Part shown: piece after piece, positions 33,962 through 42,700 of the stretch
Position numbering within the stretch: the stretch's first letter is position 1
How the letters are laid out: every line of letters starts with the position of its first letter
Assembly: GCF_001263205.1 (NCBI RefSeq)
Contig: NZ_CP012333.1
Span: forward strand, 1,798,001-1,862,000
DNA from: Labilithrix luteola
GTDB lineage: Bacteria > Myxococcota_A > Polyangia > Polyangiales > Polyangiaceae
Direction of reading: 5' to 3'
DNA: 64,000 nt
The notes under the pieces: model-generated
Databases searched by the model: none
What the model was told of the DNA's origin: nothing
What the model saw: the letters and a program-made list of their open reading frames with translations, nothing else
Made by a program: the position numbers and the translations under genes

Positions 33962-34801
33962 CTAGCCCGTCACGGACGCCGCGCGCGCTCGCTTGTCGCG
34001 GTACATCTTCGCGTCCGCACGTTCGAGCAGCGAATCGGCCGTATCCCCCGGAATGGGCATTTCGACGCCCGCCGAGAACGACGTTCCGAAGCGCGCCGTG
34101 CACGATTCGAAGCGCTCGCGAAGGCGCGTGACCGCCGCGATCGCCTCGGCCTCACTCACGTCGAGGAGCAAGAGTGCGAACTCGTCGCCGCCAATGCGCG
34201 CGATGACGTCGCCGTGCCTCAACGTGACGCGCGCCGAGCGCGCCAGCATGCGCAGCACTTCGTCACCGCACGCGTGGCCATGGAGATCGTTGGCGCGCTT
34301 GAAGCCATCGAGGTCGATGAACACCACGGCCGCGCTACGTCGCTTCCGCTGACGGAGCTCGTGACGCACCAGGCTCATGAAGTGTGCACGCTGCGGAAGC
34401 CCCGTGACCTCGTCGGCGCTCGCCTCGTCCAGTGCGCGCTTGATGAGCGACGGCGTGACCACGATGGGCCGGCTGTCTCGGCGTTGAATCCCTGCCGTAC
34501 GCGGCGGATGCATCGTCAAAAGGTCGAGCGCCGCAACGCGAACGTGGACCGAACGTCCCACCATCTTCGAGAGGCGACGACGATGTGCGAGGACGCGGCG
34601 GAGGAGCGACTTCGCCTGGTTCTCGTCCATCTCCTCCATACCGAGCATGCGCCGGAGGACCTCGGCGTATGGCGTCGCTGTCACGGCTGCGAATTTCGTA
34701 ACGAGGGCATCGATCTCTTCGTCCGAACGAACCCGCTCGAAGAAATCGTTTCGGATGAGCTGCCGTGCCTCTTCGGCGTCGGGCGCCTGGCGTTGCTGCA
34801 T
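33962..34801 (-). CDS. GGDEF diguanylate cyclase
   Basis: 279 aa from the ATG at 34801; the frame is open for another 318 nt upstream, so an earlier GTG (for example 34942) cannot be excluded. A helical N-terminal domain (1-120) of unknown type, then a GGDEF domain from DEVTGLPQRAHFMSLV with FIDLDGFKRANDLHGHACGDEVL. The active site is intact (ARIGGDEFALLLLD, 204-208), and an RxxD inhibitory site stands five residues before it (R195-D198). It should make c-di-GMP with product inhibition. Cytosolic. Confidence 0.88.
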   Translation of the reverse strand: MQQRQAPDAEEARQLIRNDFFERVRSDEEIDALVTKFAAVTATPYAEVLRRMLGMEEMDENQAKSLLRRVLAHRRRLSKMVGRSVHVRVAALDLLTMHPPRTAGIQRRDSRPIVVTPSLIKRALDEASADEVTGLPQRAHFMSLVRHELRQRKRRSAAVVFIDLDGFKRANDLHGHACGDEVLRMLARSARVTLRHGDVIARIGGDEFALLLLDVSEAEAIAAVTRLRERFESCTARFGTSFSAGVEMPIPGDTADSLLERADAKMYRDKRARAASVTG

Positions 34802-35180
34802 GGGATCGTAGTGCGCGCGCGAAAATAGCCCTCGCAGGCCGAATCCCGACCGGCGGGGAGTCGAACGGTACGTTCGTCCCTGTGCGGGTCGTCCACGACG
34901 ACGCCCGCTACGAGTTGTCGAGACCTCGGCCTTTCGAGTCACGCACGCGCCTCCGGTTCGAGACAAAATGCACGCGGTGTGCCCGGAATATTCCGCTTGC
35001 GCGTCGTTCACGGAGTGAAGGTAGGCATTCGATCCTCTCGGCAAGATCGAAGTGGGTGCGCGGGCAGCGCACACAGCCTCCGTGTGGCGAGGCTGCGAAG
35101 CGCGCCGCGCACGCCACAAGAATCGAAGGCTAGTCGTCTACGCGCTTACGCACCTACGCGCCTGCGCGAATCACGTCGCC
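34802..35180. other. 379-bp region upstream of the GGDEF gene
   Basis: No second gene is supportable. The GGDEF frame stays open here, so part may encode its N-terminus. No hairpin or operator was noticed. Confidence 0.35.
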
Positions 35181-36338
35181 TCACGAGCGCGCGACGATCT
35201 CGATCTCGGTGATCTCCGCAGGTGCTCCGACGCGCATCGGCGGGCCCCAATAGCCGGTCCCCCGACTCACGTAGATTTGCGCTCTCTCGAGCGCGTGGAG
35301 TCCGGCGACGAACGGCTGCTGGAGCCGCACGAGGAAGTTCCAAGGAAAGAGCTGGCCGCCGTGCGTGTGCCCCGAGAGCTGCAAGTCGACACCGAGCTGC
35401 GCCGCTCGCTCGATCGCCTTCGGTTGGTGAGCGAGGAGAACGACCGGTCGAGCCGGGTCACGCCCGGCGAGGGCAGTGTCGATATCCGCCCCGTGACCGC
35501 GCACGGAGCCTCGCGACGAAACGTCGTCGATGCCGGCGATGTCGATGCCGTGCTCGCCGCCGACACGAACGCGCTCGTTGCGAAGCACGCGGATGCCGAG
35601 CTCACGGAGGTGAGCAATCCACGCGTCGGCCCCCGAGTAGTATTCGTGATTCCCCGTGACGAAGAAGACGCCGTCTTTGGCACGAATGTTCGCGAGCGGC
35701 GCAACGTGTTCGCGGAGGTCGTCGACCGAACCGTCGACGAGGTCTCCGGTGATGGCGACGGCGTCGGGCTCGAGCGCGTTGATGGTGGCCACGACCTTCT
35801 CGACGAATGCGCGACCGATCGTGGGGCCCACGTGCACGTCGGTGATCTGGACGATGCGATAGTTCGGGCGCGCCTTGGAGAACTTGTCGAGCGCCACGCG
35901 CACGCGCGAAACGGCCACGTCCGAGATGACGCTCACCACGCCCGCGCCGGCCATTCCGAGGCCCGTCGCAGCGGCGATACCGCCGAAGATGCGAGCGAAG
36001 GCCTGGCGTCGTTCGGGATCGACGGGCCCGTCACCACGCGACGAACGAAGTGCCATGAGCTGCAACACACTCGTCACACCGAGCGACACGACCAGGAAGA
36101 AGAAGACGCCGAGCCACGTGAATCCCAACCAGGCGAGCGGTGCGGACGCGCTACGTGGCAGAAGCCGCACGGAGAAGAACGCCGAGAGGAGCAGCCCATA
36201 AAGCGCGACGATGCCGAACTTCGAGACGCGCGCCCAAGCCGGCGCCAGCGCCGTATCGCGTACGAGCTTGGCCCAGATCAAATAGTGCCCCGCACCGAGC
36301 AGGAGGGGCGCAATCGCGAAGATTCCGATGTAACGCAC
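35181..36338 (-). CDS. Membrane-anchored metallophosphoesterase (YkuE/YaeI-like)
   Basis: 385 aa. Four or five N-terminal TM helices (residues 1-150: IGIFAIAPLLLGAGHYLIW, FGIVALYGLLLSAFFSV, WLGFTWLGVFFFLVVSLGVTSVLQL, FGGIAAATGLGMAGAGVVSV). Then a calcineurin-like domain with all motifs: VQITDVHVGP, ITGDLVDGS, FFVTGNHEYYSGA, LLAHQPK, LSGHTHGGQLFPW. It binds two metals and hydrolyses phosphoesters; YkuE-type relatives act on lipids. Standalone. Confidence 0.9.
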   Translation of the reverse strand: MRYIGIFAIAPLLLGAGHYLIWAKLVRDTALAPAWARVSKFGIVALYGLLLSAFFSVRLLPRSASAPLAWLGFTWLGVFFFLVVSLGVTSVLQLMALRSSRGDGPVDPERRQAFARIFGGIAAATGLGMAGAGVVSVISDVAVSRVRVALDKFSKARPNYRIVQITDVHVGPTIGRAFVEKVVATINALEPDAVAITGDLVDGSVDDLREHVAPLANIRAKDGVFFVTGNHEYYSGADAWIAHLRELGIRVLRNERVRVGGEHGIDIAGIDDVSSRGSVRGHGADIDTALAGRDPARPVVLLAHQPKAIERAAQLGVDLQLSGHTHGGQLFPWNFLVRLQQPFVAGLHALERAQIYVSRGTGYWGPPMRVGAPAEITEIEIVARS

Positions 36339-36452
36339 CAGTTGGCTCCTGCCGAAGCGAGGCGTTCGAGGCCTATCGAGTTTCGATGTCCGACCGGGCC
36401 TCGACGTTTTGCGTCTCGGACGTCTCGAGCCCGGGCGAGAGAACGCGCTGAC

Positions 36453-36869
36453 CTAGGCTTTCGTTCCCGCGAGCGCGAGCACCGTCTTGAACTCCTCGGC
36501 CGTGACCGGGACGACGGAAATGCGCGAGCGCTTGACGAGGTTCATCTTCGACAGCAGCGGGTGAGCCTTGACCTGCGCGAGCGTGACCGGCTTCTTGAGG
36601 GGCTTTACCGGCTCCACGTCGACGGCGCTCCAGTCTTCGTCGGTCTTCGGATCCTGGTAGGCTGTGCGCGCGACCTTGGCGACCCCGACGATCTCCTTGC
36701 CCTCGTTCGAGTGGTAGTAGAGCAAAAGGTCGCCCTTCTTCATGGCGCGGAGGTTGTTGCGCGCCTCGTAGTTGCGGACGCCGTCCCACATCGTTCGGCC
36801 GTCGGCCACGAGCTGATCCCAGGGGTAGACCGAGGGCTCGCTCTTGATGAGAAAGTGCTCTTTCGCCAC
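36453..36869 (-). CDS. EVE-domain protein
   Basis: 138 aa from a GTG at 36869 (VAKEHFLIKSEPS), where family homology begins. The EVE fold is clear: FLIKSEPSVYPWDQLVADGRTMWDGVRNYEARNNLRAMKKGDLLLYYHSNEGKEIVGVAKV, PVTLAQVKAHPLLSKMNLVKRSRISVVPVT. EVE domains are PUA/YTH relatives that bind modified bases in nucleic acid. Divergent from the deoxynucleoside kinase gene over 64 bp. Confidence 0.9.
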   Translation of the reverse strand: MAKEHFLIKSEPSVYPWDQLVADGRTMWDGVRNYEARNNLRAMKKGDLLLYYHSNEGKEIVGVAKVARTAYQDPKTDEDWSAVDVEPVKPLKKPVTLAQVKAHPLLSKMNLVKRSRISVVPVTAEEFKTVLALAGTKA

Positions 36870-36933
36870 GGCGGGAGCCTTAGCACGACGCGCAATCGCC
36901 GTCTCCGAGGCGGCTTCGTGTATAGAAAGGATT

Positions 36934-37548
36934 GTGAAGAGGTACGTCGCCGTCGCGGGAACCATCGGCGCTGGGAAGACGTCTCTCGTGGCGTGGCTCG
37001 TGAAGCGCTACGGGCTCGCGCCGTTCTTCGAACCGAACGACGACAATCCGTATCTCGAAGACTTCTATCGAGACATGAAGACCTGGGCGTTTCACTCGCA
37101 GGTCTTCTTTCTCTCGCACAAGTTGAAGCTCCATCAGGAGCTCCTCTCGTCGAACAAGCCCGCCGTCATCGACCGCACGATCTACGAAGACGCGGAGATC
37201 TTCGCGCGCAGCCTGAAGAACCAGAAGCACATCACCCCGCGCGACTGGGCCGTCTACGACCGGCTCTATCAGGGCATCAAGAAGACGCTGCGCCCACCGG
37301 ACGTGCTCGTTGCCCTCACGTGCAGCTTGGGCGCCACGAAGAAGCGCATCGCCCGCCGCGGACGCGCGATGGAGAGCGACATCCCGGATGCCTATCTCCG
37401 GCGACTGCACCGCCTTTACGAGGACTGGTTCGACAGCTACGACCTCGGGCCCATCGTGCGCATCGACACCACGAAGCTCGATTACGTCGAAGACCTCGTC
37501 GATCTCATCGAGCTCCAGCAAACGCTCGACAAGGCGCTGGACAAGTGA
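36934..37548 (+). CDS. Deoxynucleoside kinase
   Basis: 204 aa from a GTG at 36934, with GAAAGG upstream. P-loop GTIGAGKTS, FFEPNDDNPYLEDFYRDMKTWAFHSQVFFL (substrate region with E, N and aromatic residues), the DRT/ERS-type motif VIDRTIYEDAEIFA, and the LID RIARRGRAMESD. This is the Dck/dGK fold used for salvage of deoxyadenosine, deoxyguanosine or deoxycytidine to monophosphates. The DR(T/S)IYED form resembles bacterial dAK/dGK. Specificity not certain. Confidence 0.9.
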   Translation: MKRYVAVAGTIGAGKTSLVAWLVKRYGLAPFFEPNDDNPYLEDFYRDMKTWAFHSQVFFLSHKLKLHQELLSSNKPAVIDRTIYEDAEIFARSLKNQKHITPRDWAVYDRLYQGIKKTLRPPDVLVALTCSLGATKKRIARRGRAMESDIPDAYLRRLHRLYEDWFDSYDLGPIVRIDTTKLDYVEDLVDLIELQQTLDKALDK

Positions 37549-37665
37549 GCACCGCCCGGGGCTACGTGCCTAGCTGCCGCGGGAATTTTGCTCAGCGAGG
37601 GCAATTGGTAAAAACGGGGCCGCGCACGCTTGGCCTTCCGGCGACGACCGTTCCATAATTGCGGG

Positions 37666-37983
37666 ATGAACCCCGTGGACGTCACCGCCACCACGACCGA
37701 GCTGGACGAGGAGTCCGTCCTGCGTCGTGTGCGCGCGAATGCCCTGGCCAGGGGCTATCGCGCAGCGGCGCGGCGAGCACTCGTGTTCGCGCGGCAGTAT
37801 CGCGCCGAAGAGAAGGCGCCCGGCGGCGACCGTGAGCGCGCGTGCATCGAACAGGCTCGTGCCTGGCGCTCGGCAGCTCATGCCGTGCACATCACGCAGG
37901 CGCGCATCGCCGCCGACCGCCCTGGCCTCGCCCGTGCGCGCCGCACGGAAGCCACGACGAAGAAGATCGCCAAGAGCGGCTGA
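37666..37983 (+). CDS. Small Arg/Ala-rich helical protein, unknown
   Basis: 105 aa from the ATG at 37666 (GCGGG upstream). Predicted almost all-helical, strongly basic in the second half (ALARGYRAAARRALVFARQYRAEEK, ARIAADRPGLARARRTEATTKK). No family recognised. It ends 64 bp before a strong bidirectional hairpin and faces ku. Confidence 0.5.
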   Translation: MNPVDVTATTTELDEESVLRRVRANALARGYRAAARRALVFARQYRAEEKAPGGDRERACIEQARAWRSAAHAVHITQARIAADRPGLARARRTEATTKKIAKSG

Positions 37984-38047
37984 TTCGCCCCCGATTCGAA
38001 GAAGGCCGCGCGCCGTGCGCCCGACCTTCCGCGGAGAGTGCACGTCA

Positions 38048-38079
38048 AAGCGGGCAGGTTCGAAACGACCTGCCCGCTT
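38048..38079. terminator. Strong hairpin, bidirectional terminator
   Basis: AAGCGGGCAGGT, loop TCGAAACG, ACCTGCCCGCTT: a perfect 12-bp stem with 8-nt loop. It lies between the convergent ends of the small basic protein gene (37983) and ku (38086). Short T-rich flanks on both sides are compatible with termination either way. Confidence 0.85.
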
Positions 38080-38085
38080 CGTTCG

Positions 38086-38994
38086 TCAGCCGGCGCTCTT
38101 CTTCTTGCGCTCGGTCTTCTCGGTGTCCTTGCGCGGCTCGGCCTTCTTCGGTCCCTTCGCGACGACCGCAGGAGCGCGCTCCGACGCCGGCGCTTCGGCC
38201 TTCGGCGCCGAGGCGGGCGCAGCCGGGGCCGCAGCGACGCTTCGCTTGAGGGCCTCGAGGAGGTCGATGATCTGCGCCTTCGGTGCCTCGGGCGCAGTGA
38301 GCACCTCTTCGCCGGCGATCTTCTTTTCGACGGCCTCGCGGACCTTGTCCGCCCAGGCGTCGCGGAAACGCTCCGGCTCGAACTTGTCGCGATCGAGCTG
38401 CTGAATCAGCTTGTCGGCGAGCTCGAGTTCGATGGGTTTGAACTCGAACGCGCCGCCGGTCTCGACGTCGTCGAACGAGCGGACTTCGTCGGAGTAGAAG
38501 CACTCGTGCAGAATGAGGCCCTTCTTGTAGGGGCGCACGAGCACGAGATTGTCCTTCCCGCGCTGCGCGAAGCGGCCGACGGCAACGCGCTTTGCCCTCT
38601 CGAGCGACTCGGAGAGGAGCCGGTACGCGCGCTCGCCGCCCTTGTCGGGGCCGAGGAACTGCGTCTTCTCGATGTAGAGAAAGTCGACCGTGTCGGCCGG
38701 GACGAACTCGACGAGCTCGAGGGTGTCGGTACGTGCCGCCTCGAGAGCCTTGAGCTCCTCGTCGGTAAACTTCACGTACTGATCGCGCGCGTACTCGAAC
38801 CCTTTGATGGTGTCCGATCGCTCGACGACGGTGTTCTCCGTTGCGCAGAGAAGCTGCTGCTTCAGACGACTTCCGCATGTCTTGTGCAGCATGTTGAAGC
38901 TGACCGACTTTGCCGAAGTTGCCGTGTAGAGCTTGATGGGGATCGAGACGAGGCCGAAGGAGATCGTCCCAGAACCAACCGAGCGGGCCGCCAT
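38086..38994 (-). CDS. ku: Ku, non-homologous end-joining protein
   Basis: 302 aa from the ATG at 38994. Prokaryotic Ku is recognised by MAARSVGSGTISFGLVSIPIKLYTAT, FNMLHKTCGSRLKQQLLC, DTIKGFEYARDQYVKFTDEELKALEA, TVDFLYIEKTQFLGPDKGGERAYRLLSESL and KGLILHECFYSDEVRSFDD. The C-terminus is Lys/Ala/Pro-rich (residues 240-302), as in Ku proteins whose tail binds DNA. The homodimer threads onto DNA ends and recruits LigD. No ligD is nearby. Terminated by the hairpin at 38048-38079. Confidence 0.95.
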   Translation of the reverse strand: MAARSVGSGTISFGLVSIPIKLYTATSAKSVSFNMLHKTCGSRLKQQLLCATENTVVERSDTIKGFEYARDQYVKFTDEELKALEAARTDTLELVEFVPADTVDFLYIEKTQFLGPDKGGERAYRLLSESLERAKRVAVGRFAQRGKDNLVLVRPYKKGLILHECFYSDEVRSFDDVETGGAFEFKPIELELADKLIQQLDRDKFEPERFRDAWADKVREAVEKKIAGEEVLTAPEAPKAQIIDLLEALKRSVAAAPAAPASAPKAEAPASERAPAVVAKGPKKAEPRKDTEKTERKKKSAG

Positions 38995-39392
38995 GATGGG
39001 AGGGATCGTAATCGGTCGCCGTGCAGAGGTCGAAAAAGGGTGATCGCCTTTTACGCGGACGAAGGCTCCGCGCACCTCGTCCTCGTTTGGCGGCGTGGCA
39101 AAAATGCTTACGATGACCGCGAGTTCCGTGTGCGCCACGACGCCCCACTCCGTCCACCTCGTCTCGTCGGTGGAAGTAGCCGCGCTTCGACGACACTGGA
39201 CACGTCGTGTGGCCGAACTTCCCTGATTGACGGGAACGACGTCGTGACGTGCTTAAATAGCCTCGTCGGCACAGGGCGCGGCCGATCTCGCCCGTCGAGC
39301 GAGCTCGGGCACCCGCGCTCTCTCTGCCTTCTCCGACGTCGTCTTCGTCGGCCTGACGCCTGCACCTTGCAACACGAACGGGATCCAGACGA
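38995..39392. other. 398-bp intergenic region, ku / receiver genes
   Basis: No gene is supportable on either strand. It must hold the divergent promoters of ku and the receiver gene. A loose TTGACG...TTAAAT pair near 39230-39260 has a spacer too long for a normal sigma-70 promoter. The palindrome ACGACGTCGT lies inside it. Confidence 0.4.
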
Positions 39393-39755
39393 ATGCGACG
39401 GAGCCGCATCTTGGTGGTCGAAGACGACGAGGGCGTTCGTGAAGCCCTCAGCCTCATCCTCGACATCGAAGGTTACGAGGCCATTGCCGCGTCGAACGGT
39501 GCGGAAGCGCTTCGGCTACTCGAGACCATCGAGCCGCCTTGCCTCATCCTGCTCGACCTAATGATGCCCATCATGGACGGCTGGACGCTCGCGGCCCAGC
39601 TCGAGAAAGACGCCCGGCTCTCCTCGATCCCCATCGTCTTTCTCACGGCCTTCGCCGAGCGCGCCACACCGCTCAGCAAGAGCCACCGCGTGATTCGTAA
39701 GCCTGTCGACACTCACCTTTTGATGACCATCGTCCAGCAGCACTGCAGGTCATGA
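39393..39755 (+). CDS. Single-domain response regulator
   Basis: 120 aa, receiver only. Acidic pair in VVEDDEGVR, phosphoacceptor in LLDLMMPIMDGWTL, switch Thr in FLTAFAE and Lys in RKPVD are all present, so it should be phosphorylated. Its stop overlaps the start of the giant sensor kinase (ATGA), indicating a functional pair. Confidence 0.93.
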   Translation: MRRSRILVVEDDEGVREALSLILDIEGYEAIAASNGAEALRLLETIEPPCLILLDLMMPIMDGWTLAAQLEKDARLSSIPIVFLTAFAERATPLSKSHRVIRKPVDTHLLMTIVQQHCRS

Positions 39756-42700
39756 GCATCGAGGAGCTGCGCCACCGTCTCGGCCCCGCTTCCGGCCGAC
39801 CCTTGAGTCGGTACCTCGGAAGGCCGATGAAGACGGAGCAGTTTCTGACTCTCGCGCTGGCGATCACGAAGGCGATCGCCGACGTGCACGGTCAGAACCT
39901 CGTGCATCGCAACCTGATGCCCGAGAACATCTTGGTGAACCCCGAGAATCTCGAGATCACCATCGAAGGTCTGAGCCCCACCTCGCGACTCTTGCGTGAA
40001 GCCCAGGAGGCAAGACCGGCACATCTCATCGAAGGTTCACTTCCGCATCTTTCGCCCGAGCAGACAGGGCGAATGAATTGCGCCGTCGACAGCCGGAGCG
40101 ACCTCTACTCGCTGGGCGTCATCTTCTACGAGATGCTCACGGGGCACCTGCCGTTCGAGGCAAACGATCCGCTCGAATGGGTGCACTTGCACCTCGCCCG
40201 CGTCCCCGTCTCGCCGTCGGCCGTCGTGCGACGCGTTCCCGAGGTGCTCGGACAAATCGTCTCCAAGCTCCTCGCGAAGACCCCGGAGGAGCGATACCAG
40301 ACAGCACGCGCGCTCGAACGCGATCTGCGCCGCGCGCTCGTCGAGTGGAAGAGCGACGGCAAGATCACGCCCTTCCGTCTCGCGGAACGTGACGTGTCCG
40401 ATCAGCTGCAGGTGCCCAAGGCGCTCTATGGCCGGAGCAAGCAGGTCGCCGAGCTGCTCGCGGCCTTCGACCGCGTGGCTTCGACCGGGGCGTCGGAGCT
40501 GGTGCTGGTCAGCGGGCCGCCGGGCATCGGCAAGACGGCGCTCGTCCAGGAGCTCCACAAGCCCATCGTGGCGAGGCGCTCCTTCTTCCTCACGGGCAAG
40601 TTCGAACCGCTCACGCGGGACACGCCCTACTCCGTCTTCGTTCAGGCCTTTCGACGCCTCGTGTTGGAGGTTCTCTCGCAGAGCGAAGCGAGCGTCGCGG
40701 AGTGGCGCTCACGGCTCGTCAGCGCGCTGCGCGGCAACGGCCAGCTGATTCTCGACGTCATCCCCGAGGTCGCGCTCCTCATGGGCAGCCAACCTCGCGT
40801 GCCGGAGTTGCCGGCGGTCGAGGCCCAGAATCGCTTCCAGATCGCCTTCCGCCAGTTCATCGGGGTCTTCGCGCGCGCCGACCACCCGCTCGCACTTTTC
40901 CTCGACGATCTCCAATGGGCCGACTCGGCGAGCCTCACGCTCCTCGACGAGTTCGTCACCCATCCCGACATCGAGCACGTCTTCGTCGCCGGCACCTATC
41001 GCAACAGCGAAGTGGGCACCTCGCATCCGCTCGCATCGATCAGCGACACGGCGCGCAAGGGCGGGGCGCGCATCACCGAGATCGCGCTTCCGCGGCTCTC
41101 GACCGACGATGTCACCGCACTCGTGGCCACCACGCTGCACTGCGGGCGTGAAGCGGCGGGCCCCTCGCCCGCCTGGTCCACGGACGAACGGACGGCAATC
41201 CGTTCTTCGTCCAGCAATTCCTCACGGCGCTCCACGAAGGAGGGCTCCTCACGTGGGACGGCTGCGATGCGTCGTGGCATTGGGACCTCGATAGGATTCG
41301 CGGTCAGGCCTATACGGACAACGTCGTGGCCTTCATGGTCGCCCAGCTCGAGCGCCTCCCCGCGGCGACGCAAAAGGCGCTCGAGGGGCTCGCCAGCCTG
41401 GGCATTCGAGCGACGGTGCCGACCTTGATGCTCGTCAGCGGCAAGCGCGAGCCCGAAATCCACGAAGCCCTTTGGGACGCGGTGCGCGCCAACCTGATCG
41501 TGCGCACGGAAGACGCCTACCAGTTCCTGCACGACCGCATTCGCGAAGCGGCCTATGCGCTCGTTCCCGAGTCCGAACGCCCGGGGGTCCACCTCGAGAT
41601 CGGGCGCCGTCTGCTCGCCAAGCTCGAGCCAGCCGCCGTGGAGGAGCGCCTCTTCGAGGTCGTCACGCACTTCGGACGCGGCATTTCCGAAATCACCTCG
41701 CACGACGAAAAAGACGCCATCGCGCGTCTCGCCCTGCGCGCCGGGTCGAAGGCCAAGGCATCGGTCGCCTTCGAATCCGCGCGAACCTATCTCACGCACG
41801 CCCGGGACCTGCTTCCCGACGACGCCTGGTCGACACGCTACGACCTTGCGTTCCCCATCCATCGCGAATTGGCGGAGTGCGAATACCTCGTCGGCGACAT
41901 CGCCGCCGCCGACGCCGTCATGGAAACGGTGCTCGCCTCCGCACGATCGCCGCTCGACCGCGTCGAGGTGTACCAGCTTCGACTCCAGATTCATCACATG
42001 GCCGGCCGCAACGGCGAGGCGATTCGGGCCGCGTACGAAGGCCTTCGGCTCTTCGGACTGGACCTCCCGGAAGACGACGAGGCCATTCGCCAGAAGACGC
42101 GCGCAAAAGCGAAGACGGTGCGCAGGCGCCTGGCGAACGTGTACGTGCCCGGACTCGCCAATTTGCCGGTCATCACCGACCCACAGCGCGTCGCGCTCGT
42201 CGGCCTGCTCGTGGATTCCATGCCGGCGTCGTTCATCAGCTACCAGGTGCTCTTCCCGCTCATCACGCTGGAAGCCATCGAGGCTTGCTTGGACCACGGC
42301 AACACGGCCGACTCCTGCGTGGTCTACAGCGGATATGCCATCTTGCTCGCATCGCTGCTCGAAGACATTCCTGCAGCCTATCGATTCTCCGAGCTGGCCC
42401 TGCATCTCGACGGCAAATTCGAGGAATCACGCCGAACGGGAATGACCCTGTTCGTCCACGGCGCGTTCGTCAATTCGTGGCGTCGCCATCTCGCCACCTC
42501 GACCGCGATTCTCGAGCGAGCCTTCGCAAGTGCGCTCGACGTCGGCGACTTCGTCCACGCCGGCCATGCCTGTTCGCTCATCGCCTGGAATGCCGTGGAG
42601 AGCGGCGCGCCGCTCGCTCAAGTCATCGATACGACATCTCGCTATTCCGCGTTCGCGATTCAGAGTCACAACGACGGCATTCTGGCGATGCTCCGACTCG

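Noticed and set aside
35052..37658. Very long plus-strand open frame (868 codons)
   Set aside because: It runs antisense to the metallophosphoesterase and EVE genes and over the deoxynucleoside kinase; the translation is Arg/His-rich with no domain. An artefact of GC-rich codon bias.
39225..39262. TTGACG...TTAAAT promoter candidate before the receiver gene
   Set aside because: Spacer of about 20 bp with no activator-type dyad of the MerR class centred in it; not convincing.
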